This document shows positions 35,922-45,638 of a stretch of DNA of 64,000 bases, piece by piece. The position numbers and the translations under genes were made by a program. The stretch comes from Mesorhizobium loti (GTDB taxonomy: Bacteria; Pseudomonadota; Alphaproteobacteria; Rhizobiales; Rhizobiaceae). Location: positions 2,976,001-3,040,000 of the forward strand of contig AP017605.1 of the NCBI GenBank assembly GCA_002356515.1, given 5' to 3'. The stretch's first letter is position 1. Each line of letters starts with the position of its first letter. The notes beneath the pieces are model-generated. The model was not told the origin of the DNA, ran no database searches, and saw nothing but the letters and a program-made list of their open reading frames with translations.

Positions 35922-36458
35922 TCAGCCTCCAAACGCGCCGATGATCGCATCGATCACCGTGTTCAACTGGTTCTCGATGAAACCGGCGCCGATGTTGACG
36001 CCGAGCGCCCTGGCGAAGCCGAAATAGGCGGCCAGTGCCAAGATAAGGCCGGTAAGCGCATCACGCAGCGTACGCTTGCTGCCGAAGCCATAGCAGACGA
36101 GAACGAACATGATGACCGATGCCGCGGTGAAGCCGAGCGGCCGGATAAGCAGCAGGTTGGCGACCAGGCCGATGACGACGAAACCCATCGCCTTCCAGTC
36201 GGTCGGCGTTTCCTTTTCCTCCTCCGGCTGCCAGCCGCCGCGAAACGCGGCGAGGATGAGCAGCAGGGACAGCACCACCAGGCCGACCATGGTGAGATAG
36301 GGGAACACGGTCGGGCCGACCTTGGAATAGAGCGGCGACACCGGGATCGCCAGTGTCTGCCAGGCCACGGCGCCGGCGCAGGCCAAAAGCCCGATGCCAA
36401 CAAGCAGTTCCGGCACGGCAAGGCGCGAGGGCGGCGCCGGCTGGTTGATGGTGCTCAT
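35922..36458 (-). CDS. tctB: Tripartite tricarboxylate transporter, small permease TctB
   Basis: TctB is the small, four-helix membrane subunit. The 178-residue protein has helices at [60 protein letters not shown] and the [20 protein letters not shown] region. GGGGAGG precedes the ATG. It lies between tctC and tctA as in most TTT operons. Confidence 0.9.
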   Translation of the reverse strand: MSTINQPAPPSRLAVPELLVGIGLLACAGAVAWQTLAIPVSPLYSKVGPTVFPYLTMVGLVVLSLLLILAAFRGGWQPEEEKETPTDWKAMGFVVIGLVANLLLIRPLGFTAASVIMFVLVCYGFGSKRTLRDALTGLILALAAYFGFARALGVNIGAGFIENQLNTVIDAIIGAFGG

Positions 36459-36596
36459 GGAATGTCCTCCCCAGGATTACGGGCCAAGACGGCTGTCATC
36501 GGCCTTCACGCTGTCAGCCATGACCGATCTCTTCTTCGATGCGATCGGCGGAGCTGAGAAAATGAGGGACGGCTCGCGCCGCCCCCCTGGGGAAAA

Positions 36597-37574
36597 TCAG
36601 GCGAGGCCGAGATCCTTGAGGATGGCTTCGATACGTGCCGAATCCTCGGCGACGAATTTCGCATAGTCGTCGCCGGTGAGCAGGATGGGCGTCCAGTTGC
36701 GGTTCTTGCACTCAGCAGCCCAGGCATCGCTCTTGGCCATGGTCTCGACCATCGTGATCATCGCTGCCTTGTCGGCATCGGACACGCCGGGAGGCGCGAA
36801 AACGCCGCGCCAGTTGAACAGCTCGACATCGATGCCGGCTTCCTTCAGCGTCGGCGCGTCGATGCCGTCCTGGCGCTTGTCGGCCGAGATGGCGAGCAGC
36901 CTCAGCGCGCCGGCCTTGACCTGCTCGGAGAATTCACCAAAACCGGAGATGCCGGCCGCCACCTGGTTGCCGAGCAACGCCGACAAGGCCTCGCCGCCGC
37001 CGGCGAACGGCACATAGGAAAGACTGGTTGCCGGAACGCCGACCGTCTTGGCGATCAGGCCGAACAGGATGTGGTCGGAGCCACCGGCGGAACCGCCGGC
37101 CACGGGAACCTTGGTCGGATCGGCCTTGAGCGCGGCGACGAAATCGGCGGCGGTCTTGAACGGCGACTCCGCCGGCACCACCAGGGCCTCGAATTCGCCG
37201 GTGAGACGGGCGATCGGCGTGACCTGCGTCAGATTGTTGGCGGCCTTGTTGGCGATGATGGCGCCAACCATGACCATGCCGGCAACCATCAGCGAATTGC
37301 CCTTGCCGTTCCACTGGCTGATGAACTGCGGCAGCCCGACCGTGCCGCCGGCGCCGCCGACATTGGTGATCTGCGAGCCGGAGATCAGCTTCTCTGCGCG
37401 CAGCACCTGATCCATCGTGCGCCCGGTCTGGTCCCAGCCGCCGCCGGGTGCTGCCGGCACGAAAATCTGGATCTGCGGCGCGCCTTCGGCGAAAGCGGGC
37501 GTGAGATGAAGTCCTGCAAGGCCGGCAGCGCTCGCCGCCGCCGTGCTCATCAAAAATCTGCGTCTGTTCAGCAT
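36597..37574 (-). CDS. tctC: Tripartite tricarboxylate transporter, binding protein TctC
   Basis: TctC (Bug family) is the periplasmic receptor that sets substrate choice. The 325-residue protein has a Tat-like leader (MLNRRRFLMSTAAASAAGLA), then IQIFVPAAPGGGWDQTGRTM, TNVGGAGGTVGLPQF and the pair VAGGSAGGSDHILFGLIAK. GGAGG precedes the ATG at 37574; a further upstream start is possible but unlikely. The ligand cannot be read from sequence; tricarboxylates and aromatic acids are both known in this family. It is the first gene of the operon. Confidence 0.92.
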   Translation of the reverse strand: MLNRRRFLMSTAAASAAGLAGLHLTPAFAEGAPQIQIFVPAAPGGGWDQTGRTMDQVLRAEKLISGSQITNVGGAGGTVGLPQFISQWNGKGNSLMVAGMVMVGAIIANKAANNLTQVTPIARLTGEFEALVVPAESPFKTAADFVAALKADPTKVPVAGGSAGGSDHILFGLIAKTVGVPATSLSYVPFAGGGEALSALLGNQVAAGISGFGEFSEQVKAGALRLLAISADKRQDGIDAPTLKEAGIDVELFNWRGVFAPPGVSDADKAAMITMVETMAKSDAWAAECKNRNWTPILLTGDDYAKFVAEDSARIEAILKDLGLA

Positions 37575-37666
37575 GGGATTCCTCCAGATCACGACACCTC
37601 CTCCGGTGCCTGCCAAACGCGCCTGCAATCACAGACCCGTGATCGAGTTCAAGCAGATGTTACTGA

Positions 37667-37710
37667 GTTCTGTCAACGGGAACGATATTCTGCTGGACAG
37701 AACGGTCCAG
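37667..37710. promoter_or_regulatory. Candidate IclR operator between tctC and iclR
   Basis: GTTCTGTC at 37667-37674 and GACAGAAC at 37696-37703 form an 8-bp inverted repeat 21 bases apart. An overlapping palindrome CTGGAC-AGAACG-GTCCAG spans 37693-37710. The site lies in the 185-base divergent gap, where an IclR regulator would bind. Confidence 0.5.
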
Positions 37711-37759
37711 TGGCGCGACAGAGTGGCTCCGCTCGGGCTTCTCCGAACCGGGAACCGCA

Positions 37760-38530
37760 ATGGACTTACCAAGCCAATCGACTGATGAGGAAAGCCGGCG
37801 CGCGACAGCCGAAGGTGTTGCGGCACTTGACCGGGCGATTGCCATCCTCGATGCCTTCACCACCGCCGACCGCTCGCTCAGCCTGGCCGAAATCGCGGCG
37901 CGCACCGGCCTCTACAAGAGCACGATCCTGCGCCTGGCGAATTCGCTGCTGCGCGGGCAACTGCTCGAGCGCCTCGACGACGGGCGCTACCGCGTTGGGC
38001 CGGCCACCTTTCGGCTGGGCGCCCTCTATCAGCGTTCGGTCGTGGCGGTCGACATCCTGTTGCCGATCATGCGCGACCTTTCCGAGCGAAGCTGGGAGAG
38101 CGTTGCCTTCTATGTCCGCTCGGGCGACGTCCGCACCTGCCTCTACCGCGTCGAATCCAAACATCCGATCCGCTACACCATTCGCGAGGGTGACGTACTG
38201 CCTTTGCTGGTCGGCTCGGGCGGGCGCGTGCTCGCGGCGTTTTCCGGTCAGCCGGGCGAACCCTACGAGACCATCCGCAGGACCTGCAATTGCCTCGCCG
38301 TCGGCGACCGCGACCCCGACACGGCGGGCATCTCTGCGCCGGTGTTTGGACCGGGACGCATCCTGCTCGGCGCCTTGACGCTGGCCGGTCCGAGCACGCG
38401 CGTCGATGCTGCCTTCCTTCAACGCATGAAACGTCCGTTGCTCGAGGCAGCTGCCCGCGCGACCCGCGCCTTCGGCGAGGATGCCTCCATGCTCGAACAG
38501 GCAAGTCTTACGACGGAGGCTCTGCCTTAG
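37760..38530 (+). CDS. IclR-family transcriptional regulator
   Basis: The 256-residue protein has the N-terminal winged HTH (RAIAILDAFTTADRSLSLAEI and ARTGLYKSTILRLANSLL) and the C-terminal IclR effector domain (YQRSVVAVDILLPIMRDLSE; GSGGRVLAAFSG). It is divergent from the tct-CoA transferase-lyase operon and is probably its regulator, responding to the imported acid or a breakdown product. Family members can repress or activate. Confidence 0.9.
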   Translation: MDLPSQSTDEESRRATAEGVAALDRAIAILDAFTTADRSLSLAEIAARTGLYKSTILRLANSLLRGQLLERLDDGRYRVGPATFRLGALYQRSVVAVDILLPIMRDLSERSWESVAFYVRSGDVRTCLYRVESKHPIRYTIREGDVLPLLVGSGGRVLAAFSGQPGEPYETIRRTCNCLAVGDRDPDTAGISAPVFGPGRILLGALTLAGPSTRVDAAFLQRMKRPLLEAAARATRAFGEDASMLEQASLTTEALP

Positions 38531-38792
38531 CCTCGGCGGTTGCGACCTGCAAAAGGACCGATAAGCTTCGAATACAAACTGATTCAACTTTAAGCAGTCA
38601 CTTGACGTTGCGTAATATTCGACTGCCCACGGCAAGAAAAGGCTTCATAGAGAACGGAACTATTTATTAGCTGTTAAGCCCCTCGTGATACCCGATTGCT
38701 GTCGCCCTTTAAGCGACATGAGGGAAGAAACATCGTCTCAACCGGCGGATGAAACAGCCGGACAGACGCGCTGACAGGATCATGGCACGTCC

Positions 38793-41291
38793 GTGAATTC
38801 GATGAAGCCGTCATCGAGGAACGCCAGCCCCCGTCTTCTCGGGCTCGTCTGGCCGTTCATTGCCGTCGTTCTCGTCCAGGCGCTGGTCGCTAGCCTCAGC
38901 CTCTACACGCTTTCGGCGGTTCGCGCCTATGTCGGCGGCGAAAGCCAGTGGTCCAAAGGGCAAAAGCACGCCATCTATTTCCTCAGCCTCTATGCCGACA
39001 CCGGCAATGAGGAGTTTTTCGACGAGTATCGCGAAGCGATCGCCGTTCCGCTTGCCGACCGCTCGGCGCGCCTGTCGCTCGAGCAGCCCGACCCCGATAC
39101 AGAGGCGGCGCGCGCAGGCTTTCTGCAGGGCAGAAACCACCCGGACGACGTGACCGGTATGATCTGGCTGTTCCAGAATTTCCGCGGCTTCATCTATCTC
39201 GACACCGCTATCCGGCACTGGACCGCCGCTGACGCGATGATCCTCGCCATCCAGCAGCTCGGCGACGCGATGCACGCGACGTTGAGCAGAGGGCAGGCGT
39301 CACCGGCTGAGATCAACGCCTGGAAGACGGATATCCATCAGCTAGACCGTCAGATCAGTCCGCTTTCCAAGGCTTTCTCGGACAGTCTCGGCGAGGGATC
39401 GCGCTTCATCAAGCTGCTGCTTACCCTTGCCAATCTCGTCACCGCAGCCTTGCTGATCCTGCTCGCCGTCTGGCGCACGCGCAAACTCCTGGCGCAGCGC
39501 CAGGCCTTCCAGCTGGCGCTCAATGCCGAGCGCGAGCGCGCCCAGGTGACGCTGGCTTCGATCGGCCAGGCCGTCATCAGCACAGGCCGTGACGGGCGGC
39601 TGGACTACATGAACGCGGTTGCCGAGAAACTGCTGGCCTGCCCGTTCGGCACTGCCAGAGGCAAACCGATCGCATCGCTGTTTCGCCTTGTCGACAAGGA
39701 CACCAGCGTTGAAGAAACGCAGCTGGTCGAGCGTCTCCTGGCCGGCGAGCCGCGCCGTTCCAGCGCCCGTCCGCAATTGCTGCAGCGGCCGGACGGCTCT
39801 GTTGTTCCCGTCGCGCTGACCGGCGCGCCGCTGCTCGTTTCCGGTGAGGTCGTCGGCGCGGTGCTCGCCTTCCACGACATGACGCGCGAAGAGGACTATA
39901 TCGAGCGGCTTTCATGGCAGGCATCGCACGATGCGTTGACCGGGCTCGCCAACCGACGCGATTTTGAAAGCCGGCTGGAAAGGACGATCGTCGAATTGCA
40001 GGGCCAGCCCCGGCAGCACGCCTTGATGTAGCTCGATCTCGATCAGTTCAAGCTGGTCAACGATACCTGCGGCCATGCCGCTGGTGACCAATTGCTGCGC
40101 CAGATCTCCGCGCTGCTGACCCACGAATTGCGGCCGGGCGACGTGCTGGCCAGGCTGGGCGGCGACGAATTCGGTGTGCTGCTCGTGGACAGTGACTGCG
40201 AAACCGCCGCCGACACCGCCGAACGGCTGCGCACAGCCGTGCAGGACCTGCATTTCGCCTGGGATAACAGGCCTTTCAACACCAGTGTCAGCATCGGCAT
40301 GGTGCAGATCGCCGATGCGCACGTGACAATCGAGGAGACGCTGCGTGCCGCCGATGTCGCCTGCTACATGGCCAAGGAAAAGGGCCGCAACCGCGTCCAG
40401 ATCCACAGCGATGGCGACATGGCCCTGCGCGAACGTTTCGGTGAGATGGCTTGGGTGCAGCGCCTGCACGCCGCATTGGAGCAAGACCGCTTCAGGTTGC
40501 ATGCCCAGGAAATCTGGCCGCTCAATGACGACATCGTCGAGGCGGGAGCCCATATCGAGATCCTGTTGCGGCTGACCGACGAAGACGGCAGCTTCGTCAC
40601 CCCGCAGAGCTTCATTCCCGCGGCCGAGCGCTACGGCCTGATGCCGTCGATCGACCGCTGGGTGGTACGCAACACCTTCCGCATCCTGGCCGCACGGCAA
40701 GCCGATCCGCTCACGCCGCCGATCACCACATGCGCCATCAATCTTTCCGGTGCGACTTTCGGCGACGAGACCTTTCTCAGCTTCCTGCGCGAGCAGTTCC
40801 TCGTTCATGGCATTTCACCGGCCGTGATCTGCCTCGAGATCACCGAAACCAGCGCCATCGCCAATCTCACCAATGCCATGCGCTTCATTGCCGATCTGCG
40901 CGGCCTGGGCTGCCGTTTCGCACTCGACGATTTCGGCTCCGGCATGTCATCCTTCGCCTATCTGAAGCACCTGCCGGTCGACTACCTCAAGATCGACGGC
41001 AGCTTCGTCAAGGACATGCTGGAGGATCGCATCGACCGCGCCATGGTCGAGATGATCCATCATATCGGCAAGGTCATGGGCAAACGCACCATCGCCGAAT
41101 TCGTCGAAAGCGACGGCATCATCGCCGCCCTGAAGACGATCGGCGTCGACTATGCCCAGGGCTATGGCATCGCCAGGCCGAAGCCTTTCGATGCCTCGAC
41201 GGTGCTGCTTGGCCAGGTTGTCACGCCGGCCGCGGAGAGCGCCGATCCATGGGCCGATCTGACACGGAAGCTGCGCCGCAAGGCCGGTTAG
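38793..41291 (+). pseudogene. Membrane PAS-GGDEF-EAL cyclic-di-GMP protein interrupted by an amber stop
   Basis: One frame runs 38793-41291 (833 codons) except for a single TAG at 40029-40031, codon 413. The order is: membrane helix near 15-37, a ~165-residue outer domain, a second helix (LLTLANLVTAALLILLAVW), PAS, GGDEF (motif at 456-460), and EAL. The stop falls where homologues usually have Tyr in the strand leading to LDLDQFKLVNDTCGH, so it looks like TAC or TAT changed to TAG. Downstream, GGDEF and the EAL-domain residues (EIL, DDFGSG, LKIDG, AEFVE) look intact. It is either a recent pseudogene, a sequencing error or a readthrough case. The start is GTG with a weak ribosome site. Confidence 0.8.
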
Positions 41292-41304
41292 GCCTCACCT
41301 CGGT

Positions 41305-41844
41305 TTAGGGCCGTCGCTCCAGCAGGATGGTCGGGGCATCGTGATAGAGGGTCCGCGTCACCTCGCTGTAGCCGCACTTCCTGGCGACATTCTGTGAAGC
41401 CGTATTTTCCGGATCGATGATGCAGACGGTTTTGGTACGTCCGAAGGTCTCGTCGCCCCAGACATGCACGCGACTGACGATCTCGGTGGCAAGGCCGGCT
41501 CCGTGCACGGCCGGCGCCAATGCCCATCCGGCCTCGGGAATGCCTTCGATCGACGGTTCCATATCACGCTTCAGGTCGTGAAAACCGGCCTCGCCGACGA
41601 AGCGGCCTGTCGCCCTCTCCTCGATCGCCCAGAAGCCGTAGCCGAGCAGCGACCACAAGCCGGCGTGACGCAGAAAGCGCATCCAGCTCTCTTCACGCGT
41701 GCGCGGCTTGCCGCCGATGAAACGGGTGACGACCGGATCGGCCCACATCGCGACATAGGCTTCGAAATCCTCGATCCGGTGCGCCCTCAGAATGGTTCGC
41801 TGCGTCTCGATGACGGGTGCGATGGTCGCTTGCGGATTGTTCAT
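41305..41844 (-). CDS. GNAT-family N-acetyltransferase
   Basis: The 179-residue protein is of the RimJ/RimL-like branch: ETQRTILRAHRIEDFEAYVAM (strand 1 and helix 1), FWAIEERATGRFVGEAGFHD, EAGWALAPAVHGAGLATEIV (acetyl-CoA loop) and NTASQNVARKCGYSEV. The target is unknown; relatives modify ribosomal proteins or small molecules. The ATG at 41844 is preceded by GAGGCA; an upstream start would add 18 residues not seen in the family. It converges with the EAL-encoding end. Confidence 0.88.
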   Translation of the reverse strand: MNNPQATIAPVIETQRTILRAHRIEDFEAYVAMWADPVVTRFIGGKPRTREESWMRFLRHAGLWSLLGYGFWAIEERATGRFVGEAGFHDLKRDMEPSIEGIPEAGWALAPAVHGAGLATEIVSRVHVWGDETFGRTKTVCIIDPENTASQNVARKCGYSEVTRTLYHDAPTILLERRP

Positions 41845-42053
41845 GGGACTTGCCTCGCTGATGTTGTCCGCGCTTAGCAAATCGCCCCTGCGGTGCAAGG
41901 GCCAGCACGAGACGCGCCATCATCCAGAAAAGCCGTATGGCCGCTACCAGCTCCGCTATGCGATTTCTGCCTGACAGTGTTATTTTCCCGGCAGGCTGAT
42001 TCAGCACCTGCCGACGCGACCTTTTCAGGCGCTCAAACCCACGGGAAAAAAGC

Positions 42054-42509
42054 ATGGACACGACCGACCTTGTGCTTGCCATCGTCCATCATCTGCTGGT
42101 GTTTTCGCTGGCAGGGATCATCGGCGCCGAATTCGTGCTGATCCGCGGCGACCTGCCCGCCGTGACGCTCAAGCGGCTCGCCGGCATAGACCGCCACTAT
42201 GGCGTCATCGCCGCGCTCGTCATCATCGTCGGCATCGGCCGTGTCTTCTGGGGCCTCAAGGGTTGGGAGTTCTACGTCTACAACTGGATATTCTGGGCGA
42301 AGATGGCCGCCTTCGGAATTGTCGGCCTGCTGTCGATCATCCCGACCGTGCGCTTCATTTCCTGGAACCGGCAAGCCAATGCCAACCCCACCTTCGCCGT
42401 GCCCGCGAGCGAACTGGCCTCGGTGAAGACCTGTATCCGCACTGAGGCCTTCGTCTTCCTGCTGATCCCGGTCTTCGCGGCGGCGATGGCGCGCGGTTAC
42501 GGCACCTGA
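42054..42509 (+). CDS. DUF2214 membrane protein
   Basis: The 151-residue protein has four membrane segments (DLVLAIVHHLLVFSLAGIIG, VIAALVIIVGIGRVFWGLKG, FWAKMAAFGIVGLLSIIPTV, AFVFLLIPVFAAAMARGYG) and matches the DUF2214 pattern, including HH in the first helix. Function is unknown. Its end overlaps the convergent nth gene by 13 bases. Confidence 0.8.
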   Translation: MDTTDLVLAIVHHLLVFSLAGIIGAEFVLIRGDLPAVTLKRLAGIDRHYGVIAALVIIVGIGRVFWGLKGWEFYVYNWIFWAKMAAFGIVGLLSIIPTVRFISWNRQANANPTFAVPASELASVKTCIRTEAFVFLLIPVFAAAMARGYGT

Positions 42510-43309
42510 TCGGCAGCGACCGCCGTTTCGAGCGGCGCGATCGGCACCAGGGGCGCCGGCACGCTGGTGGTCTTCTCCTCGGCTTTGCAGATATCGGCGA
42601 TGACGCAGGCCGGGCAATCCGGCTTGCGCGCCTTGCAGACATAGCGGCCATGCAGGATCAGCCAGTGATGCGCATGGCGCATATATTCGTCCGGGATGAT
42701 CTTCAGCAGCCCCTGCTCGACCTGTTCGGGCGTCTTGCCAGGCGCCAGGCCAAGCCGGTTGCCGATCCGGAAAATATGCGTGTCGACCGCCATCGTATGC
42801 TGGCCGAACGCCATGTTGAGCACGACATTGGCGGTCTTGCGCCCAACCCCCGGCAGCTTGACCAGCTCGTCGCGGTCGTCGGGCACCGCGCCGCCATGGT
42901 CGCGGATCAGCGCTTCCGACAGGGCGATGACGTTCTTGGCCTTGTTGCGCCAGAGCCCGATGGTCCTGATGTAATCACCGACCTTGGCCTCACCCAGCGC
43001 CAGCATCTTCTGCGGCGTGTCGGCGACCTTGAACAGCGCCCTTGTCGCCTTGTTGACGCCGGCATCCGTCGCCTGCGCCGAAAGCACTACCGCCACCAGC
43101 AGCGTGAAGGCATTGACGTGCTCGAGTTCGCCCTTCGGCTCCGGCCGCTGGACGGAAAAGCGCCGGAAAATCTCGTGCACTTCCGCCGGACTGTAGCGCG
43201 ACGTCCGCCGCGCCGGCCGTGGACGCGGCTTGGCGTTCGATCCGTCACGTCGTCCGGCCGGCAGCTTTTTTTCGGGCATGGGAGAATCTTTGGACTTGGG
43301 GCGCGCCAT
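42497..43309 (-). CDS. nth: Endonuclease III
   Basis: This base-excision-repair glycosylase/AP lyase removes oxidised pyrimidines. The 270-residue protein has the helix-hairpin-helix LPGVGRKTANVV with the catalytic Lys, the catalytic Asp in VDTHIFRIGNRLG, and the 4Fe-4S ligands C-X6-C-X2-C-X5-C (VCKARKPDCPACVIADIC). A ~35-residue basic N-terminal tail precedes the domain. I chose 43309 as start because AGGAGG is close upstream; starts at 43279 or 43351 are possible. It is divergent from a DUF2244 gene, 22 bases away. Confidence 0.94.
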   Translation of the reverse strand: MARPKSKDSPMPEKKLPAGRRDGSNAKPRPRPARRTSRYSPAEVHEIFRRFSVQRPEPKGELEHVNAFTLLVAVVLSAQATDAGVNKATRALFKVADTPQKMLALGEAKVGDYIRTIGLWRNKAKNVIALSEALIRDHGGAVPDDRDELVKLPGVGRKTANVVLNMAFGQHTMAVDTHIFRIGNRLGLAPGKTPEQVEQGLLKIIPDEYMRHAHHWLILHGRYVCKARKPDCPACVIADICKAEEKTTSVPAPLVPIAPLETAVAADQVP

Positions 43310-43331
43310 TTCCCTCCTATAATATCCTGTC

Positions 43332-43826
43332 ATGAGCGACACAAACGCCACGTTTCAGGCTGACGAGCCCTTCTTTCACGCATTGCTGACGCCGCACCGG
43401 TCGCTGGGCAGGACGGGCTTCCTGGTCCTGATGGGCGCGCTGCTGTTCGGCTGGCTGGTGACGGGTGCGTTTTTCCTGTCGCGCGGCGCCTGGCCGGTGT
43501 TCGGCTTCTTCGGCCTCGATGTGATCGCCGTCTACATCGCCTTCCGCGCCAACTACCGCGCCGCCCGCGCCCGTGAGGAAGTGTCGGTCTCGCGCACCAG
43601 CCTCGACATCCGCAAGACGGGCCCCTCGGGAAGATCGGAAGCGCACCGCTTCAACCCGTTCTGGGCGCGGTTTTCGGTCGCCCGACACGCCGAGATCGGC
43701 ATCACCAGAATGACGGTCGAAGGCCAAGGCCAGAACGTGCCGATCGGCGGCTTCCTCGATCCCGAGTCCCGCGAGAGCTTTGCCACCGCTTTCTCACGCG
43801 CACTGGCGACCGCCAAGGCACGCTGA
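43332..43826 (+). CDS. DUF2244 membrane protein
   Basis: The 164-residue protein has two close membrane helices near residues 30-70 (TGFLVLMGALLFGWLVTGAF; VFGFFGLDVIAVYIAF) and a cytoplasmic C-terminal domain (VSVSRTSLDIRKTGPSGRSE; FLDPESRESFATAFSRAL). This is the DUF2244 pattern common beside nth in alphaproteobacteria. Function is unknown. The 22-base gap to nth leaves little room for two separate promoters, so they must overlap. Confidence 0.8.
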   Translation: MSDTNATFQADEPFFHALLTPHRSLGRTGFLVLMGALLFGWLVTGAFFLSRGAWPVFGFFGLDVIAVYIAFRANYRAARAREEVSVSRTSLDIRKTGPSGRSEAHRFNPFWARFSVARHAEIGITRMTVEGQGQNVPIGGFLDPESRESFATAFSRALATAKAR

Positions 43827-43828
43827 AT

Positions 43829-44644
43829 CTAGAACCGATATCGCAAAAGCCTGCCGACCTTGCGCAGCGCCGGAATGTGTTTCCACAGCCTAACGAACAG
43901 TTTGGCGGACCAGCCCATGCGGGCGGCGTGTTCCGGCTTGTAGGCGGAGATATCCTCGACGAACCGCAGCTTGGGAACCGCCAGTTCCAGTTCGTGCGGA
44001 TCATCGATCGCCCAGTGAACTTCGGCGCCTGTCGCCTTGATGGTCGGATTGAGGCGAAGCAGCGTCAGGCCGAAACGGCTGTAGGCGTCGAACATCAATT
44101 CGCCGCCGGCAAGATGTGAGACCAGCCGCGAAACCAGGCGCAACCCTTCGTCGGCGGGAAGATAGGGCGTCAGCCCCTCCGCCACCACGATGGCCGGGCG
44201 GTTGCGGGGCACGTCGGCCAGCCAGCCGGGCTCGGTCACCGACGAAGCGATGAGATGGTAATGGTCGCGGGACGGGTAGAGCCTGCGCCTGAGCTCAATG
44301 ACCTGGGGATAGTCGACATCGAACCAGTCCACGCCCGCTGGCGGATCGACGCGGAAGATGCGCGTATCGAGCCCGCAACCGAGATGCAGCACGATGGCGC
44401 CGGGATTTCTGGCCAGAAAATCCTCGACGCGAACGTCCAGTGTCTTGGCCCGGATCGCCAGGCCGATGCCGAGATTCTCGTCGACCTTGAGCCTGGAAAA
44501 ATCGTAATCGATCTTGCGCACCGCCTCGTCGGCGAAATGATCCCCAAGCAGCGAATGGGGCAGCCGGCTCTCCAGCGCCTTGCCGTAGAGCGTCATCAGC
44601 AAGGTTTCCTTTGCCCCGGTCAGATGCACTTTCTCGCCGGCCAT
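43829..44644 (-). CDS. Leucine-carboxyl-methyltransferase-like SAM-dependent methyltransferase
   Basis: The 271-residue protein has the LCMT-like motif I VLHLGCGLDTRIFRVDPPAG, with the following acidic loop (WFDVDYPQVIELRR) and PAIVVAEGLTPYLP. This places it in the bacterial methyltransferase family related to leucine carboxyl methyltransferase, whose substrates are mostly unknown. AGGAG precedes the ATG at 44644. It converges with the DUF2244 gene with two bases between the stops. Confidence 0.85.
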   Translation of the reverse strand: MAGEKVHLTGAKETLLMTLYGKALESRLPHSLLGDHFADEAVRKIDYDFSRLKVDENLGIGLAIRAKTLDVRVEDFLARNPGAIVLHLGCGLDTRIFRVDPPAGVDWFDVDYPQVIELRRRLYPSRDHYHLIASSVTEPGWLADVPRNRPAIVVAEGLTPYLPADEGLRLVSRLVSHLAGGELMFDAYSRFGLTLLRLNPTIKATGAEVHWAIDDPHELELAVPKLRFVEDISAYKPEHAARMGWSAKLFVRLWKHIPALRKVGRLLRYRF

Positions 44645-44759
44645 GAGCGACTCCTGGGCACGAAACCCGAGTCTATCTGGGCATGCGCGGCAAGAAAGCA
44701 AGTTTCGGGTGGCGATCGCCGCCCCAAGGGGCGATATTCCTGGCCAAGGAGACAGTTCG

Positions 44760-45638
44760 ATGAGCACACAGACAGCCGTCCTCAAGAAGGACATCACGCC
44801 GCAAGGCAGCGACTACGAGATCGTGCGCCGCGCCATCGAGAAGATCAGCCTCGACTACCGCGACCAGCCTTCGCTCGAGGATCTCGCGGAAGAGGTCGGC
44901 GAGACGCCGACCGGCCTGCAAAAACTGTTCACCCGCTGGGCCGGCCTGTCGCCCAAGGCGTTCCTGCAGGCGGTGACGCTCGACCATGCGCGCCGGCTGC
45001 TCGATTCCGGCATGCCGCTGCTCGAAACCTCGTTCGAACTGGGCATGTCCGGTCCCGGCCGGCTGCACGACCTGTTCGTCACCCATGAGGCGATGTCGCC
45101 GGGTGATTACAAGACACGCGGCGCCGGCCTCACCATCCGCTACGGCTACCATGCCTCACCTTTCGGCACCGCCCTGATCATGGCCACCGACCGTGGCCTT
45201 GCCGGTCTCGCCTTCAGCGACCCGGGCGAGGAACGTGCGTCGTTCGCCGACATGTCCAGCCGCTGGCCGAACGCCATCTATGTCGAGGACATGGCCGCGA
45301 CTGGTCCTTATGCCGCGCGCATCTTCGATCCGACATTGTGGCGTCCCGATCAGCCGCTGCATGTCGTCATGATCGGCACCGACTTCCAGGTCCGCGTCTG
45401 GGAGGCCCTGCTGCAGATCCCGATGGGCAAGGCCCGCACCTATTCCTCGATCGCAGCCAGCATCGGCGCTCCAAGCGCCAGCCGCGCCGTCGGCGCCGCC
45501 AATGGCGCCAACCCGCTCTCCTTCGTGGTGCCTTGCCACCGCGCCATCGGCAAGTCCGGCGACCTCACCGGCTACCATTGGGGCCTGACCCGCAAGCGCG
45601 CCATCCTGGGCTGGGAGGCGGGCCAGGTGTCGTCGTAA
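44760..45638 (+). CDS. ada: Ada-like methylated-DNA-protein-cysteine methyltransferase with AraC domain
   Basis: The 292-residue protein joins an AraC-type helix-turn-helix half (residues about 25-115: PSLEDLAEEVGETPTGLQKL, LLETSFELGMSGPGRLHDLF) to an O6-alkylguanine methyltransferase domain with acceptor Cys259 in FVVPCHRAIG. It lacks the N-terminal zinc Cys domain of E. coli Ada, so it cannot sense phosphotriesters in the same way. It repairs O6-methylguanine and may regulate genes. AAGGAG precedes the ATG at 44760. Confidence 0.92.
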   Translation: MSTQTAVLKKDITPQGSDYEIVRRAIEKISLDYRDQPSLEDLAEEVGETPTGLQKLFTRWAGLSPKAFLQAVTLDHARRLLDSGMPLLETSFELGMSGPGRLHDLFVTHEAMSPGDYKTRGAGLTIRYGYHASPFGTALIMATDRGLAGLAFSDPGEERASFADMSSRWPNAIYVEDMAATGPYAARIFDPTLWRPDQPLHVVMIGTDFQVRVWEALLQIPMGKARTYSSIAASIGAPSASRAVGAANGANPLSFVVPCHRAIGKSGDLTGYHWGLTRKRAILGWEAGQVSS

